Below are positions 56,134 through 64,000 of a stretch of 64,000 nt of DNA, piece by piece; positions within the stretch are counted from its first letter, which is position 1; each line of letters starts with the position of its first letter. Below the pieces are notes generated by a model. That model saw only the letters and a program-made list of their open reading frames with translations, was not told the origin of the DNA and searched no databases. A program made the translations under genes and the position numbers. Origin of the DNA: Moesziomyces globuligerus. Taxonomy: Eukaryota > Basidiomycota > Ustilaginomycetes > Ustilaginales > Ustilaginaceae. Location of the stretch: assembly GCA_030849465.1 (NCBI GenBank), contig JARVLF010000014.1:558001-622000 (forward strand), in the 5' to 3' direction.

Positions 56134-59100
56134 TCATATCTGGCGCGCCGCTCGCGCTGCAGCTGCGCTCTGCGCCTCCTCCCGATTCAGCCGCTCAATC
56201 TCCTTCCACGGCCGCTCGTCCATCATCCAGTACACAAACGGACCGTTCGGGCTCTCGGCCTCGTGCACCGCGTCCGACCAGATCCCAAAGATCGGCGCAC
56301 GCGTCCCCGGCGGACCCGGCTGGATCCCCTCGAGCTGCCATCGGTCCTCGCCGTCGTACACATGCGTCAGGCTCCAATGCAGCCCTTCCACCTTCTTCTT
56401 GCCCCGCTTCCCCCGCGACACGATCGAGTCCACCTCGTCCTCGCGCGCATACACCGGACGCACCTTGCCGTGCACCCCGCCGCGCGGCATCGGCGCCTCG
56501 TTGCCCCAGTACGTCACCGTCGTCCCACGGAAGTACAGCGTGGGATAGTCCTCATCCTCTTCCTGTCCCTCCTCGTCTGCACGGTAGACCGGCTGCTGCG
56601 ACTTGGGTAGCAGCTCCACACGAAGCTGCAGGCAATCTCCCACTGCCTCCTCCTGCCCGACCAGACTCGGAACGCGCGTCGATGGCCGACGGCTCGCATC
56701 GGAGGACGCTTTCGCGCTGGCCGCTGTTGCTTTGCCGTCGGCGCTCGCCGCGCCAACCGCATCCGACGCCTCGGCGAGCTGCTCCCGGCGTCGCCGCGCC
56801 ATGCGCACGTTGAAGTCCACAAAGTGCGAATAGTCCAGGAATGCATACGTGCCTGCCCAGAAACTCTCGCACCGCGCCCAGTCGTGCGGCTTGTCGTCAT
56901 CGGCCCCGGACATGGCTGGCTTTCCCGCTGGAGTATTGCTGTCGGCCTGGTCACTCGCCTCCTTGATGTTGGCCTTGAGCGGTAGCGGCGTCGAGAGCGA
57001 CGAGATCCAGCCCGTAGGGAACTCTAGGAACTCGCGCCTCTCCATGGGATCGCGCATCAGCACGCCCGCATCGTCGTACACCTTGGGGATCCGGATGCCC
57101 ACGCCCCAGTTCTCGAGCCAGATGGCTTCCTTCAGGTTGGCGTACATGACCACCATGATGGCTTCCACGAGCTCCCAATGGATCGTCTTGCATCGCAGGC
57201 TCACCACCTGACTCCGACTCTCCGCTGTGTTGGGACCATCATCGCCTGTATCCTTTTCGTCGTCTGTCTCCTTCTCGTGCTCCGCCTTCCATTCGGCGAT
57301 CAGCGATTGGATCTCGTCGACGGCGTAGCAGCCGCGATAGTCCCACGCGCCCCCGAGAGGCCTGAACATGTCAAAGAACGGCCCAAAGCGACCGTCGTCG
57401 TCATCTTCGTCGACGTCTTGATCATCGTCGTCGTCCCACTCTTCAGCGTCCTCGTCATAATCGTCGTCCATGTCCTCGTCATCGTCTTCGACAATGCCGG
57501 CGGCGTCCATGTCGAGCTCGTCTGCGCCGTTTGAGGTGGCGCGACGAGCTGGATTGCCGCTGGTGACGCGCATGGTCTCCGTCAACATGCCAGGGCGCAC
57601 AAAGCGGATATTGAGCTCGCCAGAAGCGATGAAGTCGACGGAATCGCCGACGGTGACTTGAATGTTGCGGCTGCCGGTGACGATGCCGATGGGCTGGTGA
57701 CCTTCGTAGGTGTACGTGCGCGTGTCGGCGTCGTAGGCGCCTTGATCGGGTGGCTGGTACGGCGTGCGGCCGGGAGCATTCGAAGCGTCGTTGTTGTCAT
57801 TCGGGCCTACATGTTCGTCATCGGGCACATCCCAGCCTCGCGCTGCTGATGCGCTCGTGCCTTCGGAACCAATCGGGTTGCCATAGCGATCGGCGACACG
57901 GAAGGTGCGCGTGTCGTCTTCATCTGCACTCACTTCGATCTCGATAGGGATGGGATCGTCAGGGATATCGTCGCTGGCGTCGCTAAGCGCGGCAGCTTCG
58001 CGCCAGGCATCGTCGTCTCCATCCTGACTGCCATGTTCATTGGCTTGCCTCATACCAACATCGTCAAGATCGGCTTCGTCTTCGTGTGCTTCGTGTTCGG
58101 CATCGGAGTCAGGATCAGCTTGTGAGTCGGCAGCCTCGTGGTCTTGTTGGCCTTGTCGGGGGTTGTAGCGCCAGGCGTGCAGAGGTGCGTATGCGTTGGA
58201 CCATCCGTAATGGCCCGAATCGTAGACGCGATGCCTCATGCGCGCGCGAACCTGGTCTTCCTCTTCTGGAGCATTGCAGAAGCCGAAGCTGGGGCCGAAC
58301 ATGCGAGGACGGAAACCGAGGATGGCGGCAGGCGGCTCGTCGAAGCTGTCTTGGTCGTCGTCGTCGCCGTCGGAAGATGCATCGTCCGATCCCTGCGTGG
58401 AAAGCGGCTGGGAAGTGTCTTGGGGCTGCGCGAGGGGGGCAGGGGCGTCGGCGGTGGCTTGTGCTGAAGCCTGTGTGGCGCCTTGGGCTGCGAGACCATC
58501 TTGATTGCGCTGTCCAGGAATCTCTTGTGGGCTGGCGGTGAGGCGCTGAGTCTGGGAGTCCTTCCAAGCGCGAATACCGTGCAAGCAGTGGATGCGTGCG
58601 GCGAGACGCACGTTGGGATTGGCAAGCGCATCAATGTCGATGCCTTGGTCGACGAGCGGGTGAAGCGACACGGGGTAAATGAGCTTGAGCAGGCGTGCGG
58701 AGCGTCTGCGGCTGGTGTCTGGGCGAGCATCGGTGATCGATCTGGTGGAGGACGAAGAGGGGCGGCTCGAGGAGGCAGCAGGGCCTGCTTTTGCAGACGG
58801 AGCTTTGGTCTCGAGCTCATGGCGAGAGTCGCGTTTGGGGGCGTCCGAATGGCTTGATTGAATGGAGGAGAGGCGACGACGTTTCGGCGCCTGCGGAGAC
58901 TGCGAGGCATTTGCGGCGGAGCTGGTTGGCAGGGCCTGGGACTTGTGCTCGCCGAGGCTGTGCATGAGGGAACGGGGGAAGACCCATTGGCTCCAGGTGG
59001 GCTGACCGGAGGAAAGCACCGAGTTGTCGAGCCAGGTAAAGTTGCGACAGGGCTCGAGGTTGGCGTTGGGGACGGCGGTATCGATGACAGAGAGAAGCGC

Positions 59101-59502
59101 AGAGAGGACGGCGTTGAAGTTGAGGGTGATGGCGGTATGGCTCGATGGGTCGCCAGCAAAGAGGCGAGCTGCACGGTCTCTAGTCTGGACGAGGGACATG
59201 ACAGATGAGATGGCCTGTTCGGAGGACTGCGCCTGATGGGGATCTTGATCGTCGTCGCCTTGCCAGAGCGGCGCAAAGTCATCGAAGCGTTCGAGGTAGA
59301 GGCGCTTCCAAAGATGAGGGTCGCCGTTGTTGGCGTCGCCATAGACATGACGTCGAGCGAGCTTGCATGTTTGGGAAAAGTGCTCGATGCAGAGCGGCGG
59401 GAGGGCCAGAAGGATCGTGTGGATGAGTTCGGTGGGGAGCGCCAGGATGCCTTGGCTGTGCTGCGGGCCTGGGTGGTCGTCTGGCTCGTCCACGGCGTTC
59501 AT
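56134..59502 (-). CDS. Large F-box protein with long acidic linker
   Basis: 1122 aa, single exon. The F-box is at about 18-75 (ILALPTELIHTILLALPPL, then HFSQTCKLARRHVYG...HLWKRLYLERF), so it probably serves as a substrate adaptor of an SCF ubiquitin ligase. The middle is disordered and very acidic (QDSFDEPPA, DDDEDMDDDYDEDAEEWDDD). The C-terminal third (about 730-1120) appears folded and conserved, with CKTIHWELVEAIMVVMYANL, RREFLEFPTGWISS, and an end region TVTYWGNEAPMPRGGVHGKV, GLHWSLTHVYDGEDRWQLEG. That end resembles the C-terminal region of fungal F-box proteins whose substrates are unknown. Human FBXO31 has a related heme/cyclin-like region, but I cannot assert homology. Start is the first ATG (MNAVDEPDDHPG). 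Confidence 0.82.
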   Translation of the reverse strand: MNAVDEPDDHPGPQHSQGILALPTELIHTILLALPPLCIEHFSQTCKLARRHVYGDANNGDPHLWKRLYLERFDDFAPLWQGDDDQDPHQAQSSEQAISSVMSLVQTRDRAARLFAGDPSSHTAITLNFNAVLSALLSVIDTAVPNANLEPCRNFTWLDNSVLSSGQPTWSQWVFPRSLMHSLGEHKSQALPTSSAANASQSPQAPKRRRLSSIQSSHSDAPKRDSRHELETKAPSAKAGPAASSSRPSSSSTRSITDARPDTSRRRSARLLKLIYPVSLHPLVDQGIDIDALANPNVRLAARIHCLHGIRAWKDSQTQRLTASPQEIPGQRNQDGLAAQGATQASAQATADAPAPLAQPQDTSQPLSTQGSDDASSDGDDDDQDSFDEPPAAILGFRPRMFGPSFGFCNAPEEEDQVRARMRHRVYDSGHYGWSNAYAPLHAWRYNPRQGQQDHEAADSQADPDSDAEHEAHEDEADLDDVGMRQANEHGSQDGDDDAWREAAALSDASDDIPDDPIPIEIEVSADEDDTRTFRVADRYGNPIGSEGTSASAARGWDVPDDEHVGPNDNNDASNAPGRTPYQPPDQGAYDADTRTYTYEGHQPIGIVTGSRNIQVTVGDSVDFIASGELNIRFVRPGMLTETMRVTSGNPARRATSNGADELDMDAAGIVEDDDEDMDDDYDEDAEEWDDDDDQDVDEDDDDGRFGPFFDMFRPLGGAWDYRGCYAVDEIQSLIAEWKAEHEKETDDEKDTGDDGPNTAESRSQVVSLRCKTIHWELVEAIMVVMYANLKEAIWLENWGVGIRIPKVYDDAGVLMRDPMERREFLEFPTGWISSLSTPLPLKANIKEASDQADSNTPAGKPAMSGADDDKPHDWARCESFWAGTYAFLDYSHFVDFNVRMARRRREQLAEASDAVGAASADGKATAASAKASSDASRRPSTRVPSLVGQEEAVGDCLQLRVELLPKSQQPVYRADEEGQEEDEDYPTLYFRGTTVTYWGNEAPMPRGGVHGKVRPVYAREDEVDSIVSRGKRGKKKVEGLHWSLTHVYDGEDRWQLEGIQPGPPGTRAPIFGIWSDAVHEAESPNGPFVYWMMDERPWKEIERLNREEAQSAAAARAARQI

Positions 59503-60015
59503 GGCTGCCAGGGTGTCTTGGTGTCAGGGTGCCTCTGAAGGCGTGACCGCTGCGATGAGGTGGTGGCAGTGCGGATAGAAAGGATGACGAGAGCGAGACT
59601 GAGCTTCTGCGCTGCGCCTGGAAGGGCCGAGATGAAGCGGCGAGTGATGCAGCGGTGGAGCGTTACGAGTCTGTGATCTGTGAGAGGTGGAGAGGCTTCC
59701 TCCATGAATCAGCAGCGTGCCTCTCCTCCTCTGCCCTGTGCTTTCTCGCTGCTGCGCACAGGTGCACCCTGAAGTCACGCGGCAGATCCGTGGACCCTGC
59801 GGTACCACATTTCATTTGCGTCACCGTCGGCCATCGTGTCAAATGCCGGTCTAACAAATGGCGCCTCTCCCAAAAAACCGACGCGTAGAGACCAACACCC
59901 GCAACAAACTGTCTCCACCGACATCACCATCACCATCACCGTCACCACCAGCGTCCCATCACCATCATCCTGCCTGGTTGCCGCGCAGCTACAAAGCGCG
60001 CCATTTTGCACCGCC
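59503..60015. promoter_or_regulatory. Divergent promoter region F-box / CDC16
   Basis: 513 bases between the two start codons. The CDC16 frame stays open upstream to 59836 with no ATG. A CAC/ACC-rich tract (59922-59952) falls in this part and would be 5' UTR. Confidence 0.5.
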
Positions 60016-63000
60016 ATGGTGCCAGCAGACGGACCATCGGTCGCCAGTCCGGTGCATCCCTTCCAGAGTCCAAGGCCCCGCCAGATCACCAAGCTCGCCA
60101 TGGCCGCTCCCTCGGGTGCTCGGCCATCACCGCAATCGCCGCACACCCCCACCCATCGGCCCCGTCCGTCGAGCATGGCCGCATGCAACCCAGACGGCAG
60201 CCTCAGTGTCCTCCGTAACGACGATGATGCTAACAACAGTGGGCTCCTCGACCTCAGCCCCGCGCTCACTAGAATCATCAAGTCGAAGCCTCGCTTTGCC
60301 TCCCCTCATGCCGATTCATCTCCCGCTTCAAAGCGCCCACTACATCGCACCCTCCCCAGCACAAACACAAGGTCTCGTCTGAGCAGCCACATCGTACTGC
60401 CCGATCTCGTCCACTCATCTCAGCCTGCTGACGATCACATCCACACCGACCCGCTCGCTCCCAATGGTGCCGTCCCGTCCACCTCGGCCAATGTCGACGT
60501 CGACATTCATGCTGCTCCACTTCCGCTGGACGCTGCCGACGAACTCGAAGACGTCTCCGATCACTCCGAAGATCAGCCCGCCTCGACCCTCACGCGTCTC
60601 CGCAGATGGCGCCAGGATGCCATGCAGCAGCACCTCTACGACACCGCCATCTTTTGGGGCACCAAGCTCCTCACCCTAGAGACCACCGCCGTCGCCTTCA
60701 ACGATGCTTACCACCTCGCACAGTGCTACTTCTACACTCACCAATTCGCCCGCGCCGAGCACCTCCTCACCACTCCGCTCAGACTACGCACCCCTCGCCC
60801 ACAAACGATCCCTCCTGCGTCCTCGTCCGCCCCGCCTGCATCTTCTTCCGCCAGGCATACTGGCGCAGAGGGCTTTCTTGCATCGGAAAACGTCCAGGAC
60901 GACGACGATGCGCTTCATGACGTCCTCCAGCGCACTCGCTCTGCATCCATCCTTCCGCCCACCATCATGGCGCGCTCGTCCACCAAGGACAGCCTGTACT
61001 CTGCCACCTCCTCCGCCACCGGCAAGCGCAAGAAGCGCGACTTCAACCTCTCTGCCACTGGCTCGTCGGATTCCGAATCTGCCAGCAATGACGCCGGATC
61101 TGACGACGAATTCAAGCAGCAGGCGCAAAACGCTTCGACCGCAAGCGATCGTGATGCGTCTATCCTCGTCCGCCCCTCGCGAAGCTATCCACATCGACAC
61201 GCATCACGCTCCGCCGCCGACGACGCGCTTGACCTGCAACGCGACGTGGATGCGGTCAAAACCAGCGACCTTCAGCCTGCGCGCGGACCCGTGCTGGTCA
61301 ACCACAGCCTTGCCTGCCGCTACCTTGCGGCCCAGTGCCAGGTGCGGCTGGCAAAGTACCACGAAGCTCTTGATCTTCTCGGCGAGTCGGAGCACTGGGG
61401 CACCGCTGCCAGCAATCGTCGCCCCGCTAGCGACGGCGGCATCAAGCTCGGCTCCTCAGTCGCTTTTCTGCGCGGACAGATCCACCTGCGGCTCGAGGAC
61501 CTGCCCAGGGCCAGGGATGCATTCATGGCCGCGCTCGCACTCGATGTCAAGAACTATCAGGCATTTGCTGCTCTCATCGAGGGCGAGATGCTTGGTACCG
61601 ACGAGCAGTGGCATTTTGTTCAGTGTCTCGAGTATGCTGCTCAGGCAGGAGACGAATCGGGCGCGCGCGAAGACTACGAACTTGTGCGTCTGCTCTACAC
61701 CACCCAGCTCTCCAAGCAGGCCAAAGCGCATGCGTCCACCGCAGCTGCAGCACGGCGTCGTTTGGCGGGCGAGTATGGCCTGGCGGATGATCCAGACGTG
61801 CTGAGCGGCCTGGCGGCCGAGCTCTTTGCGCGGCTCCGCTTTGCTGACGCGTTTGCAGTCACCAGTCGCGTGCTCGAGCTCGCTGCGGACCATCCAGCGG
61901 CACTGCCTATTCACATCGCGTGCACCTACCATCTCAAGAATCTGAGGCCAGCGCTCTTCATGCTCGCACATCGGCTCACAGAGTTGCAGCCCGAGTCGCC
62001 CGTCTCGTGGTTTGCCGTCGGCACGTGGTATGCATCAACAAGGCGATGGGCCGAGGCTAGGCGCTATTTCAGCAAGGCTTCGCTGCTTGATCCGCGCTTT
62101 GCACCGGGCTGGATCGCCTTCGGGCATACGTTTGCGCTGGAAGGAGAGAGCGACCAGGCGATCATCGCGTACTCGACCGCAGCCAGGCTCTTCCCACAGT
62201 CGCATCTGCCCAAGTTGTTTGTGGGCATGGAACATCTACATCAGGACAACCTGTCCTTGGCGCGTCTCTCGCTCGAAGCGTCCGCGGCGATCTCGGCGAC
62301 CGATCCGCTGCTCGCCAACGAGCGTGGCATCGTGGCTTTTCAGACCGGGGATCTGGCGTCAGCGGTCACTTTCTTCGAAAGTGCGATCGAACTTGCTCGA
62401 GGGACGCAGCAGCCAGCGGCCGCGTGGAAGGCATGTTACCTCAACCTGGGCGTCGCGCGCATGCGACTAGGACGCGATACGGAGGCGACTGAGGCGCTTC
62501 AGGCGGTCGTGGAGCTGGACCCGCACAGCTACGAGGCGCATTTGTGCTTGGGCATCATGGCGCATAAGCACGACCGGCTGGACGAGGCGGTGCAGCATTA
62601 TCACGAGGCGCTCTCGATCAACCCACGCGATGCGCATGCTACCGAGCTTCTCGATTTCGTGCTCGACGAGAGGGTCCACTACGGGATCAACGAATTCGCC
62701 AAGTACGACCCAGATGCGCGTCTGGGCAGAGGACGAGGCGCAGGCCGCGGCGGAGAAAAGGGAAAGCAAAGGCAGAATGAGGCGATGGAGCAGCTCAACA
62801 CACCCGCACAACGTGTGCTACCCGAAGCCAACCACCGCGGCACTCCCATCAGGGTGGGTCAGGCAGGCCCACACTTGGCGACGCCAAGGCGACCGCAGCA
62901 TGCGGATGTATCCGTCCACTCGACCGCTGAAATGAGCCTCGACCTTTCTGCAAGCCCCTCGACGGCGGAAGCATCCGTGTCCCACACCGCTCGCACCGAC

Positions 63001-63042
63001 TTGGACCAGTCGAGCATCCTCATGGACGAATCGACCTCCTGA
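60016..63042 (+). CDS. CDC16: Cdc16/Apc6 (Cut9), TPR subunit of the APC/C
   Basis: 1008 aa from the chosen start. Cdc16 is a scaffold TPR subunit of the anaphase-promoting complex, which drives mitotic exit. Family landmarks: RLRRWRQDAMQQHLYDTAIFW, then TLETTAVAFNDAYHLAQCYFYTHQFARAEHLL (first TPRs, about 193-255), and CRYLAAQCQVRLAKYHEAL. The later repeats are SPVSWFAVGTWYASTRRWAEARRYFSKASLL, APGWIAFGHTFALEGESDQAI, LLANERGIVAFQTGDLASAV and SYEAHLCLGIMAHKHDRLDEAV. A disordered insertion (about 265-415) splits the first TPRs. The ATG at 60016 has a CACCGCC context; the open frame extends to a GTG at 59836, which I do not use. The tail is Ser/Thr-rich (RTDLDQSSILMDESTS). Convergent with DIC1. 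Confidence 0.92.
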   Translation: MVPADGPSVASPVHPFQSPRPRQITKLAMAAPSGARPSPQSPHTPTHRPRPSSMAACNPDGSLSVLRNDDDANNSGLLDLSPALTRIIKSKPRFASPHADSSPASKRPLHRTLPSTNTRSRLSSHIVLPDLVHSSQPADDHIHTDPLAPNGAVPSTSANVDVDIHAAPLPLDAADELEDVSDHSEDQPASTLTRLRRWRQDAMQQHLYDTAIFWGTKLLTLETTAVAFNDAYHLAQCYFYTHQFARAEHLLTTPLRLRTPRPQTIPPASSSAPPASSSARHTGAEGFLASENVQDDDDALHDVLQRTRSASILPPTIMARSSTKDSLYSATSSATGKRKKRDFNLSATGSSDSESASNDAGSDDEFKQQAQNASTASDRDASILVRPSRSYPHRHASRSAADDALDLQRDVDAVKTSDLQPARGPVLVNHSLACRYLAAQCQVRLAKYHEALDLLGESEHWGTAASNRRPASDGGIKLGSSVAFLRGQIHLRLEDLPRARDAFMAALALDVKNYQAFAALIEGEMLGTDEQWHFVQCLEYAAQAGDESGAREDYELVRLLYTTQLSKQAKAHASTAAAARRRLAGEYGLADDPDVLSGLAAELFARLRFADAFAVTSRVLELAADHPAALPIHIACTYHLKNLRPALFMLAHRLTELQPESPVSWFAVGTWYASTRRWAEARRYFSKASLLDPRFAPGWIAFGHTFALEGESDQAIIAYSTAARLFPQSHLPKLFVGMEHLHQDNLSLARLSLEASAAISATDPLLANERGIVAFQTGDLASAVTFFESAIELARGTQQPAAAWKACYLNLGVARMRLGRDTEATEALQAVVELDPHSYEAHLCLGIMAHKHDRLDEAVQHYHEALSINPRDAHATELLDFVLDERVHYGINEFAKYDPDARLGRGRGAGRGGEKGKQRQNEAMEQLNTPAQRVLPEANHRGTPIRVGQAGPHLATPRRPQHADVSVHSTAEMSLDLSASPSTAEASVSHTARTDLDQSSILMDESTS

Positions 63043-63186
63043 TGTGTTGCTTCATCCGCCACTTTGACTTACCATGAAGGCCAATCTCAGTTCGCTCGCG
63101 CACGGGCTTCATCCCATGCTGAAGCGCACACGCATGCTTTTCAAAGATACTTGCGATTGAGCTCTGCGATCGACTAGATGAGGCGA

Positions 63187-64000
63187 TCAGTTGGCGACGC
63201 GGGTGTCGGCGAGCTTGGGGGCCCGGGACCTGTCTACGAGCTGTTTGAACTGTTCGAAGAAGAGGAAGAGGAGCGTGGTCTGGGGCTGGAGACGCAGCCA
63301 GGCCGGGGTCCATCCACGGAAGAAGACCGCCGGGCCGTCCTTTGCGAGTGCATCGCGAATGACGCCGGCGACGCCGACGCCGGAGCCCTTGAGGTTCTGG
63401 ACGCGCGACTTGACCACGTCGATGGGCGTGCACATGGTGGTGCTGAGCGTACCGGCGCAGAAGCTGGCTGCGGTCTGCAGCACAGGTCCGTCGGGCAGGA
63501 CGTCGAGGCGCTGGAGGATGCCCTTGAAGAGATCGTAGGAACCGAGCTGGGAGATGTTCATCACCACCGAGCGCACGACGTTGGGCGAGAGGCCGCGGAA
63601 GAGCGTGGCAGCACCGTCGTCCTTGACGATGCGGACGAGGCCGTCGATGCAGTTGCGGTAGCCGTAGCGCGACTCCTTGGGCAGATTGAGGTCGGAGCAC
63701 ATGCGGACCAAGACGATCTCGGCGGGGTTGCCCACCACACCCGCCACAGCTCCTGCTGTGCCCGAGCAAAGAGCAAGCTCACCGGTGGTGGGGGCTTTTC
63801 CCGAGCTCGCCGAGACGCGTGTCTTCATGTCCTCGTACACGGCAAAGCGCGTGACAGAGTAGGTGAACTGACGGAGAAGAGTGGCGGTGAGGCCGTGCCA
63901 GAGACTGGTGACGCCCTCGGTGCGGACGGACTGGACGATGGTGCGAAGCATGCCCTGCTTGACCGTCGCTGTTTGCAGGCGATACTTGGTCAGGTCGAGC
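63187..64000 (-). CDS. DIC1: Mitochondrial dicarboxylate carrier, 5' part outside window
   Basis: 271 residues seen; the N-terminus lies beyond 64000. An inner-membrane carrier of the mitochondrial carrier family, exchanging dicarboxylates such as malate or succinate for phosphate. The first carrier signature is cut off just before LDLTKYRLQT. The second is CSGTAGAVAGVVGNPAEIVLVRM and the third TTMCTPIDVVKSRVQ. Each is followed by aromatic-rich helices (GLSPNVVRSVVMNISQLGSYDLFK; FFRGWTPAWLRLQPQTTLLFLFFEQF). YGYRNCIDGLVRIVKDDG and the RGWxPxxxRLxP stretch resemble yeast Dic1. The dicarboxylate assignment is stronger than for oxoglutarate carriers but remains family-level. Convergent with CDC16, 144 bp between stops. 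Confidence 0.87.
   Translation of the reverse strand, partial: LDLTKYRLQTATVKQGMLRTIVQSVRTEGVTSLWHGLTATLLRQFTYSVTRFAVYEDMKTRVSASSGKAPTTGELALCSGTAGAVAGVVGNPAEIVLVRMCSDLNLPKESRYGYRNCIDGLVRIVKDDGAATLFRGLSPNVVRSVVMNISQLGSYDLFKGILQRLDVLPDGPVLQTAASFCAGTLSTTMCTPIDVVKSRVQNLKGSGVGVAGVIRDALAKDGPAVFFRGWTPAWLRLQPQTTLLFLFFEQFKQLVDRSRAPKLADTRVAN

Overview
The window looks like nuclear chromosomal DNA from a GC-rich basidiomycete, most likely a smut fungus (Ustilaginomycotina). This is inferred from several signs: spliceosomal introns with GTAAGT-type donors and lengths mostly of 70-150 nt, mostly intron-poor genes, very long low-complexity proteins, and fungal-specific genes such as MIM1, the P5B ATPase and a Rho3-type GTPase. 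The exact species cannot be fixed from the sequence alone. I found 21 protein genes and 2 tRNA genes. No rRNA, CRISPR array or intact transposon was seen.

Layout, left to right. 0-5 kb: ribosomal protein L11 (uL5) with an 803-nt intron, a glutathione S-transferase, and a three-exon MFS sugar transporter. 5-8 kb: a gene-poor stretch ending in degenerate hairpin-bearing tandem repeats and an intron-containing tRNA-Ser(UGA). 8.5-11.2 kb: a GATA-type transcription factor. 11.2-16.4 kb: a second gene-poor stretch with two AT-rich blocks and a 19-G run. 16.4-27 kb, densely packed: a Wss1-like DNA-protein crosslink protease, Vps16, a PRKRIP1 homologue, a membrane-associated alpha/beta hydrolase, tRNA-Glu(CUC), the tail-anchored E2 Ubc6, and a Rho3-type GTPase. 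27-42.8 kb, all on the minus strand: the TFIIH helicase XPB/Ssl2, a 2251-residue RA-PH protein, the ribosome-assembly WD40 protein Mak11, and a prenylated ubiquitin-like protein. 44.8-54.6 kb, also minus: an epoxide-hydrolase-like enzyme, a membrane-anchored GH15 glucoamylase, and a P5B cation/polyamine ATPase. 55-64 kb: Mim1, a large F-box protein, the APC/C subunit Cdc16, and the 3' part of a mitochondrial dicarboxylate carrier.

The content is mostly housekeeping: translation and ribosome assembly, transcription/repair, vesicle fusion, ubiquitin and SUMO biology, cell-cycle proteolysis and mitochondrial biogenesis. Carbon-acquisition functions (sugar transporter, glucoamylase) are interspersed. 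Genes are individually transcribed. Several pairs are tail-to-tail with 75-190 bp between stops: WSS1/VPS16, PRKRIP1/hydrolase, RHO3/SSL2, MIM1/F-box and CDC16/DIC1. VPS16 and PRKRIP1 share a 352-bp divergent promoter. I saw no gene cluster suggesting a coordinated novel system. The best leads are the compensated hairpin repeats at 7.7 kb, the AT-flanked segment at 12.9-13.4 kb, an in-frame 105-nt intron just before a CAAX box, and the anchored glucoamylase.
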